DNA from: Alcanivorax sediminis
GTDB taxonomy: Bacteria > Pseudomonadota > Gammaproteobacteria > Pseudomonadales > Alcanivoracaceae
Direction: 5' to 3'
DNA: 64,000 nucleotides
NCBI RefSeq assembly: GCF_009601165.1
Contig: NZ_WIRE01000001.1
Location: 930,001 to 994,000, forward strand
Below the pieces are notes generated by a model, which worked only from the letters and a program-made list of their open reading frames with translations, was not told the DNA's origin and searched no databases. This document shows positions 18,057-27,224 of the stretch, in pieces (the stretch's first letter is position 1; the number at the start of each line of letters is the position of its first letter). The translations under genes were made by a program, and so were the position numbers.

Positions 18057-18630
18057 AGGCCGCGCCAGCGCGGCCAGCAAAGGGCAGGTGCGGATCATCG
18101 GCGGCGACAAACGTGGGCTGCGGTTGCAGTTTGTCGATCATGGCGGCGATCTGCGCCCGTCCTCTGATCGCTTGCGAGAGACCCTGTTTAACTGGCTGCA
18201 GTTCGAATTGCCCGGCCTGCGCGTGCTGGATTTGTTTGCCGGCTCCGGGGTGCTGGGTGCCGAGGCTCTCAGCCGTGGCGCCCGTGAGGCGGTGTTGATC
18301 GAGAAGCAGCGCGACCGGGTAGCGGATCTGCAGCGCCAGTTGCAGCCCATGTTTGCAGACAGGGTCAGCATCCAGTGTCATGACGCTATGCTCTGGCTCC
18401 ACCAGCCCGCCCAGCCCTTTGATCTGGTGTTTGTGGACCCACCCTATGACCTGGGGCTGGCTGAACCCGCCTGTGCGGATCTCGAGGCTCGCGGCTGGCT
18501 GGCAGATGACGCCTTTATCTATGTGGAATCCCGCCGTCAGGGGGCGGTGCCTGGGGTGCCGGCGAACTGGTCTCTGCATCGGGAAAAACAGGCGGGAGAA
18601 ATTCATGCCCGGCTGTTTCGGCGGGCCTAG
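18031..18630 (+). CDS. rsmD: 16S rRNA (guanine966-N2)-methyltransferase RsmD
   Basis: This 199-residue methyltransferase has VRIIGGDKRGLRL at the N-terminus, the SAM-binding LRVLDLFAGSGVLGAEALSRGA and the catalytic DLVFVDPPYD (the DPPY form of the NPPY motif). It modifies G966 of 16S rRNA during 30S assembly. It overlaps the end of the M16 gene by 26 bases if the ATG at 18031 is used; GTG at 18043 is an alternative. Confidence 0.95.
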   Translation: MRLAVAKNKGRASAASKGQVRIIGGDKRGLRLQFVDHGGDLRPSSDRLRETLFNWLQFELPGLRVLDLFAGSGVLGAEALSRGAREAVLIEKQRDRVADLQRQLQPMFADRVSIQCHDAMLWLHQPAQPFDLVFVDPPYDLGLAEPACADLEARGWLADDAFIYVESRRQGAVPGVPANWSLHREKQAGEIHARLFRRA

Positions 18631-18706
18631 GGGTTAAGAGCTGAAGCAAGCCAGTTGCCCGAGGTGCAAGCTGTCGGCGTCACGGTCACCGCTACCCTTT
18701 AGGGCA

Positions 18707-18720
18707 ATGGTGATCACCAT
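18707..18720. promoter_or_regulatory. 14-bp perfect palindrome upstream of the cyclase operon
   Basis: ATGGTGATCACCAT is a perfect palindrome about 135 bases before the first gene of the sensor/diguanylate-cyclase operon. It could be an operator for a dimeric regulator. No matching regulator was recognised, and chance occurrence is not excluded. Confidence 0.3.
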
Positions 18721-18855
18721 TCATCCAAAGCTATGAACATTTGGGCGCATTTCTGTCTGATCCCGTCCAGAATCAGAATAGTGTGAAATGTGTCTCAAAT
18801 ATTCCGGCGCCCTGCCGGGGTGACTTCCGGGCGGAGCGCCCGGGGAGGGATGACC

Positions 18856-19368
18856 ATGGACGAGGTAAGCTCGGCACGAATTCCGCTCAATCAGGACCGC
18901 TTTCTTCGTGAACTGCTTGGCTACCTTGCCGAGGCCATACAGGATGTGGCTGGCCTGGAGCAGGCCGAAGGGCTGGTCTCGATTGTCGGCCAGAAAATGG
19001 GTGACGAGATTAATGCCAGCTATCGCTCTGCACTGAATGTGTCAGGGCTCGACAAGTCTCAGGTCGCTGCCGTGATGGTGGATCTCAAGCGCCGTATCGG
19101 TGGTGATTTCTACATCATCGAGCAGCACGAAGACCGAATTGTCCTCGGCAACTGGCGATGCCCGTTCGGGCGTTATGTTGAGGGGCGCCCTGCTCTGTGC
19201 ATGATGACATCCAATGTCTTTGGCGTGATCGCCGCAGAGAATACCGGCTATGCCAGGGTGGAAATTACCGAGGCCATCGCCAACGGTGACTCCCAATGTC
19301 GAGTGGTTGTCAGCCTGACTCCTGAAGAAGGGGCCTCCGGGCGTGAATATTTCTCAGCGGATGGCTGA
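18856..19368 (+). CDS. Methanogen-output-domain-like sensor protein
   Basis: The 170-residue protein is a single domain resembling the methanogen output domain (V4R-related) found in bacterial regulators. Conserved-looking features are [23 protein letters not shown] and the Cys-containing block [27 protein letters not shown] followed by [12 protein letters not shown]. Three Cys could bind a metal or act as redox switches, which is inference. The ATG at 18856 was chosen for GGAGG seven bases upstream. It ends two bases before a diguanylate cyclase gene and probably controls it. Confidence 0.7.
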   Translation: MDEVSSARIPLNQDRFLRELLGYLAEAIQDVAGLEQAEGLVSIVGQKMGDEINASYRSALNVSGLDKSQVAAVMVDLKRRIGGDFYIIEQHEDRIVLGNWRCPFGRYVEGRPALCMMTSNVFGVIAAENTGYARVEITEAIANGDSQCRVVVSLTPEEGASGREYFSADG

Positions 19369-19370
19369 CC

Positions 19371-20315
19371 ATGGTCACGCAGGAATGCCTCGCTATTCTG
19401 AACGCGATCTCTTTGCCTGTAGTGTTGATGGATGGGCAGGGCAGCATCAAGGCGATCAACGCTCATACCCGTCGCCTGCTGAATGACGAGGAGCCTTCGC
19501 GTATTGATGCGCTGGTCTCGATCCGCACGGAATCCTTTCTCCGGATGGTTCGTCGTAACCGGTATTGCGCGCATCTGGCGACCCGGCTTATTGGTCCTCT
19601 GGCGGAATATTATCCGGCCAGTTCCCGCGTCTGCCTTGATGACGAATGGCAGGATTGTTACCTGATTGAGTTTTTCCCGCGTGATCTGGTGGTCGGTGGC
19701 ATGAGTCGTCTTTCCGAGATTCGTCGCCGCGAGGCGTCGTTGCAACGAAGTTATGTGCGGGCAAGGGAGTCTGAACGTGCCGCCTTATCCCAGGCCAATC
19801 AGGATCCTCTCACCGGCATCGCCAACCGTCGCGCGTTTGATTGCTGGCTGGAACAGCTTTGCAGGGAATCGAGGCACAATGCTTTCCCGTTTTCGCTGTT
19901 GCTGGTCGACTTGGATTATTTCAAACGGATTAACGATGATTACGGTCATGACACCGGAGACAAGGTGCTGTGTGCCGTGGCCTCACTGCTGTCAGCGTCG
20001 CTGGTTCGCAAAGGGGATCAGGTGGCGCGAATTGGCGGTGAGGAGTTTGCTGTTCTGCTGCCGAATACGGACCGCAGGGGGGCAGAAGATGTGGCCTGGC
20101 GGCTGGTAATGGCCTTGCGTAGCGCGAACAAAAAAACCGCAGATGAGGGTTGTGACGAGCGCTGGGTGCCAGTCACGCTGTCCATCGGCGCCGCCAGTTG
20201 GTTGCCTGGGCTCCCGTTGTCCCCCGCTGCACTGATGCGAGAGGCTGACCAGGCACTTTACCTGGCGAAGGCCCAGGGCAGAGACCAGGCAGCGTTACTG
20301 AAAACGGACAATTGA
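19371..20315 (+). CDS. Diguanylate cyclase (PAS-like + GGDEF)
   Basis: This 314-residue protein makes c-di-GMP. The first ~130 residues form a PAS-like sensor, then a short helical linker leads into the GGDEF domain (DPLTGIANRRAF; LLVDLDYFKRINDDYGHDTGD; RIGGEEFAVLLP). The active motif is GGEEF, and RKGD lies five residues upstream of it, matching the RxxD inhibitory site, so product feedback is expected. Its start is two bases after the stop of the methanogen-output-domain gene, so the pair forms a sensor/effector operon. Confidence 0.92.
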   Translation: MVTQECLAILNAISLPVVLMDGQGSIKAINAHTRRLLNDEEPSRIDALVSIRTESFLRMVRRNRYCAHLATRLIGPLAEYYPASSRVCLDDEWQDCYLIEFFPRDLVVGGMSRLSEIRRREASLQRSYVRARESERAALSQANQDPLTGIANRRAFDCWLEQLCRESRHNAFPFSLLLVDLDYFKRINDDYGHDTGDKVLCAVASLLSASLVRKGDQVARIGGEEFAVLLPNTDRRGAEDVAWRLVMALRSANKKTADEGCDERWVPVTLSIGAASWLPGLPLSPAALMREADQALYLAKAQGRDQAALLKTDN

Positions 20316-20403
20316 GCATCCGGCGGCGGTTAAAAATGGCACAACTTGCACTAGTGTCCCATCTTCCTGTGGCTCATATTGAATGGGACCCAGGAGGACG
20401 CTC

Positions 20404-21276
20404 ATGACTGCTCAGACCAATACGCAAGTTTCTGCCAAGAAAAAAATAAACCAGAGCGAGATACAACCGCGGCGCATGGACTTCAAGTTTGATCCTTCCA
20501 TGCCCCGTTACTGGTTCGACAACGACCAGTTCAAGTCCACACTGCTTACCTCGTTGTCCTGTACCTTCCCTGAGGGCGAGCGCTTTTTCGTTCGCTCGGT
20601 TAGACATTTCCAGAAAAACATTCAGGATCCACTGCTGCGTGAACAGGTGAAGGGCTTCATCGGTCAGGAAGCGCATCACGGCAACGAGCACGACGCCTTT
20701 AATGAATTCATGGAATCAAAAGGAGTGCCCACCAAAAAAGTGGATGCCTTCGTGAAAGATGGACTCAAGTTCATGGCGAAGGTTTTATCTCCGGAGCGGC
20801 AGCTGGCCAAAACCTGTGCGCTGGAGCACTTCACTGCCATGCTGGCGGAAATGATTCTGGAGAATCCGGAATTTATCAAAGGCATGGATGAGCGGATGGT
20901 GCCGCTCTGGCTTTGGCATGCCATTGAGGAAAGTGAGCATAAAGCCGTGGCGTTTGATGTGTTCCAGGACCAGGTCGACAGCTACTGGGTGCGCAGTTCG
21001 GAAATGGCCTTCACTACGGTGGAGTTTATCGGCTTCACCTTCTTCCATTACTGGCAGTTGCGTAATGAGATGGATGATCCCACCGACTGGAAATCCGTGC
21101 TCAACGGGTTTAACTGGTTGCTGGGTAAACCCGGCTGGTTGCGCAAGCTGGGTAAATCCTACGTCGCGTATTACAAGCGAGATTTCCATCCTTCCAAACG
21201 TGACAGCGAGCATCTGCGCAAGCGGGCGCTGATTCGCCTTGCCAACATGATGGGGCGCCCTGAACTGGCCGCATGA
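20404..21276 (+). CDS. COG3687-type metal-dependent hydrolase-like protein
   Basis: The 290-residue protein matches the predicted metal-dependent hydrolase family PF10118. His/Glu pairs typical of a diiron-type helical fold are visible: FIGQEAHHGNEHDAFNEFM, ALEHFTAMLAEMI and WHAIEESEHKAVAFDVF, together with the C-terminal YYKRDFHPSKRD. The family is common in Alcanivorax, Marinobacter and mycobacteria, and its reaction is not established. The start at 20404 has GGAGG seven bases upstream. It is monocistronic as far as can be seen. Confidence 0.85.
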   Translation: MTAQTNTQVSAKKKINQSEIQPRRMDFKFDPSMPRYWFDNDQFKSTLLTSLSCTFPEGERFFVRSVRHFQKNIQDPLLREQVKGFIGQEAHHGNEHDAFNEFMESKGVPTKKVDAFVKDGLKFMAKVLSPERQLAKTCALEHFTAMLAEMILENPEFIKGMDERMVPLWLWHAIEESEHKAVAFDVFQDQVDSYWVRSSEMAFTTVEFIGFTFFHYWQLRNEMDDPTDWKSVLNGFNWLLGKPGWLRKLGKSYVAYYKRDFHPSKRDSEHLRKRALIRLANMMGRPELAA

Positions 21277-21370
21277 TGATTCGCTAGAGTCCTGATGCAG
21301 AGCGCCTGACAATGGAACGTTCACGCCCCTTCTGGCAGGGTGGGGGTATCGACATTGTGCGGAGGCGCTC

Positions 21371-21610
21371 ATGCGTTGGTTAACAGCACTGAAGCAACGG
21401 TTTTTCCCCTCTCCGGAGCCGCCAGAAGACGCTACTTCTGATCCCTCTCATGTGGAATACCATCCTGCCCATGGCGGGGAGACGCCGGATGACTTGCATC
21501 GCGGCCGTCGCCGGCTCAAAGAGACATTCACCAACCACTGGGATCTGGACTACCTGCCCCGTGAGGAGGTGGAAAGATTGCTGGAAGAGCAGAAAAAGTC
21601 TGGCCGGTAG
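21371..21610 (+). CDS. Small hypothetical protein, 79 aa
   Basis: Not recognised. The sequence is charged with a short basic N-terminal segment (MRWLTALKQRFFPSPEPP), a disordered Pro/Glu part and a C-terminal amphipathic helix ending LPREEVERLLEEQKKSGR. It faces the MscS gene tail to tail with three bases between the stops. The coding call rests on an open frame and composition like its neighbours. Confidence 0.6.
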   Translation: MRWLTALKQRFFPSPEPPEDATSDPSHVEYHPAHGGETPDDLHRGRRRLKETFTNHWDLDYLPREEVERLLEEQKKSGR

Positions 21611-21613
21611 CCA

Positions 21614-22417
21614 TCAGGCAGGCCGGATCACCCCCGCCTCGGCGAAGCGCTTGGATACGCGCACCACGATGTCACTCTGGAACGCTTTCTCGTAATGCAC
21701 GTCCAGCACATAGGCTTTGGCGCGCAGGCGGATGGCGAGACGGTAGCCCACCTCAATTTCCTCGATGGCAAACGTCACCGGTTTCTTCAGATAGGCGAAG
21801 CGGCTGGTGAAGATCACTTCCTCAATGATGGCGCGAGCCTCTTCCAGATCCGCATCCAGGCCCACATGGAAATCGGTAACCACCATCATGTCCAGCTCGC
21901 CGGCGTTGCCGGAGGCGACCACATCAGTAATAAAGCGGGAGTTGGGAATGGTGACCAGGTTGTCATCCAGCGTCTGCAGGCGCACGGTACGCAGGCCAAT
22001 GGAAACAATCTCTCCATAGACACTATCGAAGCTGACCCGGTCGCCGACCCGGAAAGGGCGATCAAACAGCAGCAGCAAACCCGCCACCAGTGAGGCGGCA
22101 ATATCCTTCAGGGCGAAGCCCAGCGCGACGGCAATGGAGCCGCCAGCGGCAAGCATGAACTCCTTTGGCGGTTGCAATACGCCAACGATCAAGGCGATGG
22201 AACCGACGGTATAAAGAACAAAGCCGACAAGGGTGGTGATCTGCAGTATGAGAAAACGTCGGGTCGGCAGTTTCTCGGTAATTTTCTGGCTGGCCTTGCT
22301 GATGCCCCAGTTAAGCGCCCACAGCAGGAAGCCGCCGATGGACAGCAGCACGATGGCGTAGATGTTGAACAGCTCAACCACTACCGCCAGGTCATTGACG
22401 ATATTCCCATCATTCAT
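21614..22417 (-). CDS. MscS-family mechanosensitive channel
   Basis: This 267-residue protein has three transmembrane helices followed by the MscS pore-lining helix AAGGSIAVALGFALKDIAASLVAG and the beta domain DRPFRVGDRVSF and VSIGLRTVRLQTLDDNLVTIPNS. Such channels release solutes on hypo-osmotic shock. Its ATG overlaps the stop of the large AAA membrane protein by eight bases, so the two are translationally coupled and may work together. Confidence 0.92.
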   Translation of the reverse strand: MNDGNIVNDLAVVVELFNIYAIVLLSIGGFLLWALNWGISKASQKITEKLPTRRFLILQITTLVGFVLYTVGSIALIVGVLQPPKEFMLAAGGSIAVALGFALKDIAASLVAGLLLLFDRPFRVGDRVSFDSVYGEIVSIGLRTVRLQTLDDNLVTIPNSRFITDVVASGNAGELDMMVVTDFHVGLDADLEEARAIIEEVIFTSRFAYLKKPVTFAIEEIEVGYRLAIRLRAKAYVLDVHYEKAFQSDIVVRVSKRFAEAGVIRPA

Positions 22418-25151
22418 TGAGCAGATTCTTCCTTGTCAGGTAACTGATCACCGGCTGGTACCACAATGGCACCAGACGATAGCGCCCATCTTCGGCTTTC
22501 TGTAAAAAACCGGCGTCAAAACCGCCTTTCAATGCATAGCGCACCACGTTATCCGGCAGGCAGGTGACACTGCTGATTTCGTGGCTGGCCAGGGTGCCAT
22601 GGGTGGCGATGGCGGCATACACGAACAGGGCGTTCTCGCCCATGGTGTCGAGGATGCCCGCCGAGGGTGGGGTAGGCAGGCCCACCAGTACCTCACGGCC
22701 CTGGACCTTGATGGACGTGAGCCACAGCCGCAGCGCCACCAGGGGGTTGCCGCGACAGGCATCCCACAGCAAGCTGAAATAACGCTGCTCTGCATTGCGG
22801 ACATTGCCTGCTTCCGGGCCGCGTGACGATAACAGCACCTCATCGTAGCGTACCTTGTAACCGCTGAGATGATTGCGCGACAGGATCAGGGAGCGTATGT
22901 CCGATTGGGGCCAGCGCTTCACCTTGATGGTGTTGCGGAACTGATAGTCACGACCAAAGACGTTGCACAGGTAAGCCCAGCTCTGGTTGTTGATCAGCAG
23001 CAGCCAGAACACGTTATCCAGCCTGGCATTGACCAAGCTGAGCACCTGCCGCCAGCCTTCAAGGCCTCCCTGTTGGGAGAGAAAGAAATTCTGGGCTTCG
23101 TCGAGAACGACCAGCGTCGGTTTGCGATCGACATCGCTGTTAACCAGTTCGGCAATGCCGTTTTCTGCCAGGTCAACGTCCAGAGTCTTGCCAATCAGGG
23201 CCAGAATATCGGCCGGTTGTGTGGTGCGTGCCGGTACCTTGATATCGATGACACTGAGGTCTTCACAGCTTTTTTCCAGCGCACTTTTCAGCTTGTTGAT
23301 GCTGATGCTTTTGCCGCTGCCCTTTTCGCCGGAGACGACCAGTGCATTTTCATCCGTCTTGTTGTCGTGCCAGCGCTGGATACTTTTTTCCATGGCCCCC
23401 ACCAGCCCGGTATCGATAATCGGCAGCTTGGTGCCTTCCGGCACATTCTGTGCAAACCAGCGTTCATAATCGCCTTCGGTGGGCCCTTCATTGCCTTGGG
23501 TGGACTCATCCTCTTCTTCGTTGGCAATGCGGGTGCGCAGTCGGAACCAGCGCGCCTTGAAGCTCATGTACCACTCAAAATCCATCAGGATCCGGTCGAC
23601 AAAGCTTTCCAGGAAGCTGATCAGGGCCACCGGCAGCAGTAGCGGTGCAAACACCGGGAAGCCCTTTTCGCCCAGCAATCGTTCCGCCAGCGGGTCAAGG
23701 CGAGAAGGCAGAATGGATTGCAGGCAGACGAGGTAATCCTTGCTGCGCAGTGCCAGCAAACGGCCCAGCGCCAGATACAGGCAGACGATGACGACGGCCT
23801 GCATCAGGTAGTAGAGCAACGACGGGCCAAGGCTTTCCCACACCACCAGCAACGGGAACCAGGGGATGATCAGCCAGCGGGCAATGCGGCGGGAGTGATC
23901 CAGGTTCTGTTGGGCCTGATCGCCGCTCAGATAGGTACCCGCGCTCTGGGCAACGCGGCCGATCAGCCATTCCCCCATCAGAGTCAGCAGGCCATAGATG
24001 ACATACAGCCTGGCAAAGGGCAGCAGCCAGTACAGCACCTTGGTAGGGGGCGTGTTCAGTTGCAGACGAAGCTGGGTAAGGATCATCCACAGCAGAATCC
24101 AGGGCAGCATGGGGGCGATGCCGCTGATCAGGCGACTGGCATTGCGGACCCAGCGACGTTGGCCGCTGACACTAATGACTTTTTCATGCAGGCCGATAGC
24201 CCAGACACGGGTACGTTGTGCCAGCTTCACCAGCAGCACAAAACCGGCAATGCCCAGCACCAGTGCCAGCAGGTTCTGCACCAGAGGCATATAGCCGCTG
24301 CCGCGAATCGGGGCGTTGAGGTCGTAACGGATCAACACCAGGGTATCCAGCGCCCGTTGTCCGATGCGTTTGGCTTCATGCGCCAGCAGCGCCGGGGCCT
24401 CACTGAGGCCGCCAATATCGCTGATCAGCCTCAGTATCTGGCGTTGTTGCCAGATATCCCCGCGCAGGGTGCGAATCTGCCGTTGCAGGTCCAGCCTGGC
24501 CTTGATCAGGACGCGATACTCCGGGGTCACCTGGGTCGGAGCGGGTAGTTCCGGGTGGTCATACCAGAGCTGATCCAGTTGTTGCCAGAACTGTCGCTCG
24601 GTTTTTGACGTCAGGGTCGGTATCAGGGTCCAGGTACGAGTCAGAATCCCCTGCAGAATCAGTGCGCCCTGGTTGATGGCCGGATCCATGGTGCTGTCAT
24701 TGATCAGGGGTTCAAGCGTCTGGTTCAGTTCGATCAGGGCGAGCATGACTCGCCGTTGCGCCAGGGTGCGATCCGTGAACTGGTGCCGCAGGGTAAGGAG
24801 ACGCTGGTCCAGTTTGCCCAGCTGCCGCTGCATGGCCTCAAGGTCATTCTTGAGCGCCGGGCATTCGGGTATTTCAAGATTTCTGGCCGGTGCCTTGATC
24901 GGCAGGGCAGGCAGAGTGCGATCCAGCGGTTGGCCAACCAGAGCGACCAGCTGTTGGCGGGTGGGGACCTGGCCATCAAGGTAGCGCTGAAGCTGGTCAC
25001 GGTCGTCAGCTAACTGTTGCTGCTCGCGCTCCATGGTCAGAAGCAGTTGACCCGCTTCTTCACAGGCCGACGAGGCGGCAGCTGCCACTGGCAACAGTAG
25101 CAGGCAGAGCGCCATCACAAAGCCGGGCAGTGGTGTGCGGTGCGATCCCAT
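22410..25151 (-). CDS. Large membrane protein with coiled coil and AAA-type ATPase domain
   Basis: About 913 residues if started at MGSHRTPLPGFVM, which gives a clean signal peptide ending in VAAAASSA. A periplasmic Gln/Leu-rich coiled coil (roughly residues 30-280) is followed by several membrane helices (about 290-530). A cytoplasmic P-loop ATPase follows, with VVSGEKGSGKSIS near 605-615 and Walker B PTLVVLDEAQNFF near 685. The layout recalls large MscK-type periplasmic sensors fused to an AAA+ switch. Overlap with an MscS channel gene suggests an ATP-regulated channel or envelope-stress complex, which is inference. No family name is assigned. Confidence 0.75.
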   Translation of the reverse strand: MGSHRTPLPGFVMALCLLLLPVAAAASSACEEAGQLLLTMEREQQQLADDRDQLQRYLDGQVPTRQQLVALVGQPLDRTLPALPIKAPARNLEIPECPALKNDLEAMQRQLGKLDQRLLTLRHQFTDRTLAQRRVMLALIELNQTLEPLINDSTMDPAINQGALILQGILTRTWTLIPTLTSKTERQFWQQLDQLWYDHPELPAPTQVTPEYRVLIKARLDLQRQIRTLRGDIWQQRQILRLISDIGGLSEAPALLAHEAKRIGQRALDTLVLIRYDLNAPIRGSGYMPLVQNLLALVLGIAGFVLLVKLAQRTRVWAIGLHEKVISVSGQRRWVRNASRLISGIAPMLPWILLWMILTQLRLQLNTPPTKVLYWLLPFARLYVIYGLLTLMGEWLIGRVAQSAGTYLSGDQAQQNLDHSRRIARWLIIPWFPLLVVWESLGPSLLYYLMQAVVIVCLYLALGRLLALRSKDYLVCLQSILPSRLDPLAERLLGEKGFPVFAPLLLPVALISFLESFVDRILMDFEWYMSFKARWFRLRTRIANEEEDESTQGNEGPTEGDYERWFAQNVPEGTKLPIIDTGLVGAMEKSIQRWHDNKTDENALVVSGEKGSGKSISINKLKSALEKSCEDLSVIDIKVPARTTQPADILALIGKTLDVDLAENGIAELVNSDVDRKPTLVVLDEAQNFFLSQQGGLEGWRQVLSLVNARLDNVFWLLLINNQSWAYLCNVFGRDYQFRNTIKVKRWPQSDIRSLILSRNHLSGYKVRYDEVLLSSRGPEAGNVRNAEQRYFSLLWDACRGNPLVALRLWLTSIKVQGREVLVGLPTPPSAGILDTMGENALFVYAAIATHGTLASHEISSVTCLPDNVVRYALKGGFDAGFLQKAEDGRYRLVPLWYQPVISYLTRKNLLNE

Positions 25152-25337
25152 TCGCGATTCCTGTTTCCTTGGTCTGGCCCTGAATTCGGGGTGGCAGCGA
25201 GCCCCATTGTAGGAAGGGGGGGAGTTGACGTCACCTTTTGTCATAACGAGCGTTTATTCATGCCATTGGGGAATACCGCAGGCAACGCTGCAGCAGGGTG
25301 CTATAGTCAAGGGAAGGCGTATGTGAAGGACAAGACA

Positions 25338-25748
25338 ATGAGTGATCTGACAGTCAGTGCATTGATGGGCAAGCATCCTTCCGCCATCGCTCTGGGTACC
25401 GAGCTTACCCAGGTGGTAGAGCAGTTGCTGCAGAACAAGGCATCCGGCTTGCCGGTGGTGGATGAGCACCACCGGGTAGTGGGCTTTGTGTCGGAGCAGG
25501 ATTGTCTGCGCAAGTTGCTGATCTCCAGCTACCACTGCGAGGGTTCGTTGATCGTGGATGAATTCATGCACGACCAGCCTCTGACGGTGGGCGAGGAAGA
25601 TTCTTTGGTAGATGTGGCGGAACTGATGGTGACCCAGAAACCCAAGGTTTATCCGGTGGTGGATGATCAGAACCGGCTGGTGGGCATGCTCAGTCGCCAT
25701 CAGGTGTTGAGAGCCCTGAAGGATACCCGGCGCGCTTGCGATGCCTGA
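25338..25748 (+). CDS. Tandem CBS-domain protein
   Basis: The 136-residue protein is two CBS motifs: ALMGKHPSAIALGTELTQVV...GLPVVDEHHRVVGFVSEQD and FMHDQPLTVGEEDSLVDVAELM...VYPVVDDQNRLVGMLSRHQVL. Stand-alone CBS pairs bind adenine nucleotides and regulate partner proteins. The start at 25338 has AAGGA eight bases upstream. It is divergent from the large AAA protein gene; no specific partner is evident. Confidence 0.9.
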   Translation: MSDLTVSALMGKHPSAIALGTELTQVVEQLLQNKASGLPVVDEHHRVVGFVSEQDCLRKLLISSYHCEGSLIVDEFMHDQPLTVGEEDSLVDVAELMVTQKPKVYPVVDDQNRLVGMLSRHQVLRALKDTRRACDA

Positions 25749-25904
25749 CTTGAGCACCTGATGCCAGCCCCTTGAAAGCCTGGGGGAGTCATCGTTTGGC
25801 TTTTGGCACCAGTCGTCCCGCTTTCCTCTTGGCCCCTGCGTACAATTTTCCTTCTTGCCATGTGGGTAGTCTGCGAATTGATAAAACAATTCGGGAGCGC
25901 TCCC

Positions 25905-26396
25905 ATGCGTGATCTACATACCTTTCTTGCTGATTACAGTGAAAGTCACCGCAACCCGGTCAACCAGTGGGTGCACATCGTCTGTGTGCCGGCCATCTTT
26001 GTTTCTACCATCGGTCTGTTCTGGTTGATTCCGCTGGGGCGCTGGTTGGGACTTGAGGGTTCACTGGCGTACTGGATCAATGGCGGCACCTTGCTGGCCG
26101 CCCTGTGTATGCCCTTCTACCTGCGTATGTCCATGGGCATGACGGTGCTGATGTCGGGCTGGCTGGCGTTGTCGCTGGCAGCGATTGTGGCGGTGGATCG
26201 TAGCGGTCTTTCGCTGGGTTGGACTAGTGCAGCAGTATGGCTGATTGCCTGGGCGGTGCAGGTGTGGGGGCACAAGGTAGAGGGCAAGAAGCCGTCCTTT
26301 GTGGATGACCTGGTCTTCCTGCTGGTGGGGCCCATGTTTGTGTCCATCGAGCTGGCTCACAAGCTGGGGCTGCGCCGTGGAGGCGTTTCGGCCTGA
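25905..26396 (+). CDS. Mpo1-like (DUF962) membrane protein
   Basis: The 163-residue protein begins MRDLHTFLADYSESHRNPVNQWVHIVCVP, matching the DUF962/Mpo1 family whose yeast member is a 2-hydroxy fatty acid dioxygenase. It has four hydrophobic helices and the conserved WAVQVWGHKVEGKKPSFVDDLVFLLVGPMFV with His/Glu. A role in fatty-acid alpha-oxidation is plausible. GGGAGCGCTCCC, a perfect 12-bp palindrome, sits immediately before the ATG and includes the only Shine-Dalgarno-like bases, so the ribosome site might be occluded by a hairpin. Confidence 0.85.
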   Translation: MRDLHTFLADYSESHRNPVNQWVHIVCVPAIFVSTIGLFWLIPLGRWLGLEGSLAYWINGGTLLAALCMPFYLRMSMGMTVLMSGWLALSLAAIVAVDRSGLSLGWTSAAVWLIAWAVQVWGHKVEGKKPSFVDDLVFLLVGPMFVSIELAHKLGLRRGGVSA

Positions 26397-26439
26397 TCGG
26401 CAGATTGTTCGCCCGGCTCTCGCCGGGCATTATCCCGGC

Positions 26440-27222
26440 ATGACTGTTTCTTCGCCGGATTTCACTTCGCGATTGTTGTCGCCCCTCTACATCTGGCAGG
26501 GGGGCTGGCTGGTGCTGCTCTCCGCCATGGAGAACCGGCCCCACCAGCACGTGGCAGCCTCGCTTCTGGTCGGGCTGGAAGATGCCCTGCAAGTGTCTCT
26601 GAACGACACATCGCTTAGCCAGCCGCTGGTGACCGTGGCGCCGGAGGTCCGTCAGTCCCTGCGCAGTCACGCCCCGCTGGCAGTGATGCACCTGGATCCG
26701 GATGAGCCGGCGTGGTGGGCACTGAGAGGAGCCGACGCAGATCAGACGCTTCCGCTGGCGTCGTTGCGTGAAGACCTGTGGGCCTTGGCGGATGACCAGC
26801 CCCGCGCTGAGCAGGCGCAGGCCTTCGTACAAGCACTGCGGGGGAGGACGCCCGCCAGTCCACCGGATGCGCGGATTGTCATGGCTTGCCAGCAATTGCG
26901 GGAAAATAACAGTCTTGACCTGGAAACGCTGGCGGCCGGAGCCAATCTGTCGGCCTCCCGCTTCCGGCGCCTGTTCAGTGAACAGCTGGGCGTTACCTTC
27001 AAGCGGTTTGTCCTTCACCTGAAATGCCAGCGGGCCCTTGCCCTGTGGGAAAGCGGCATGACGCTGACCGAGCTGGCGGTGGCCGCTGGCTTTTACGATC
27101 AACCTCACCTGAACAGGACGCTTCGCGCCATGTTCGATGCCTTGCCATCGCGCTATGCTCGGGGTCAATCGGTGCAGGTGGTCAATCTTCCTGCCCAAAC
27201 AAGAACAACCTTCTTGGAGTAG
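26440..27222 (+). CDS. AraC-family transcriptional regulator
   Basis: About 260 residues. The C-terminal third is an AraC DNA-binding domain (ENNSLDLETLAAGANLSASRFRRLFSEQLGVTFKRFVLHLKCQRALAL and LTELAVAAGFYDQPHLNRTLR); the N-terminal ~150 residues are a small cupin-like effector region. It lies 43 bases after the Mpo1-like gene and three bases before the enoyl-CoA hydratase gene, so it probably regulates this short lipid-related operon. Confidence 0.85.
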   Translation: MTVSSPDFTSRLLSPLYIWQGGWLVLLSAMENRPHQHVAASLLVGLEDALQVSLNDTSLSQPLVTVAPEVRQSLRSHAPLAVMHLDPDEPAWWALRGADADQTLPLASLREDLWALADDQPRAEQAQAFVQALRGRTPASPPDARIVMACQQLRENNSLDLETLAAGANLSASRFRRLFSEQLGVTFKRFVLHLKCQRALALWESGMTLTELAVAAGFYDQPHLNRTLRAMFDALPSRYARGQSVQVVNLPAQTRTTFLE

Positions 27223-27224
27223 CC

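Noticed and set aside
26224..27198. Minus-strand open frame opposite the AraC regulator at 26440
   Set aside because: Antisense shadow; the plus-strand protein has a complete AraC domain and the minus translation has none.
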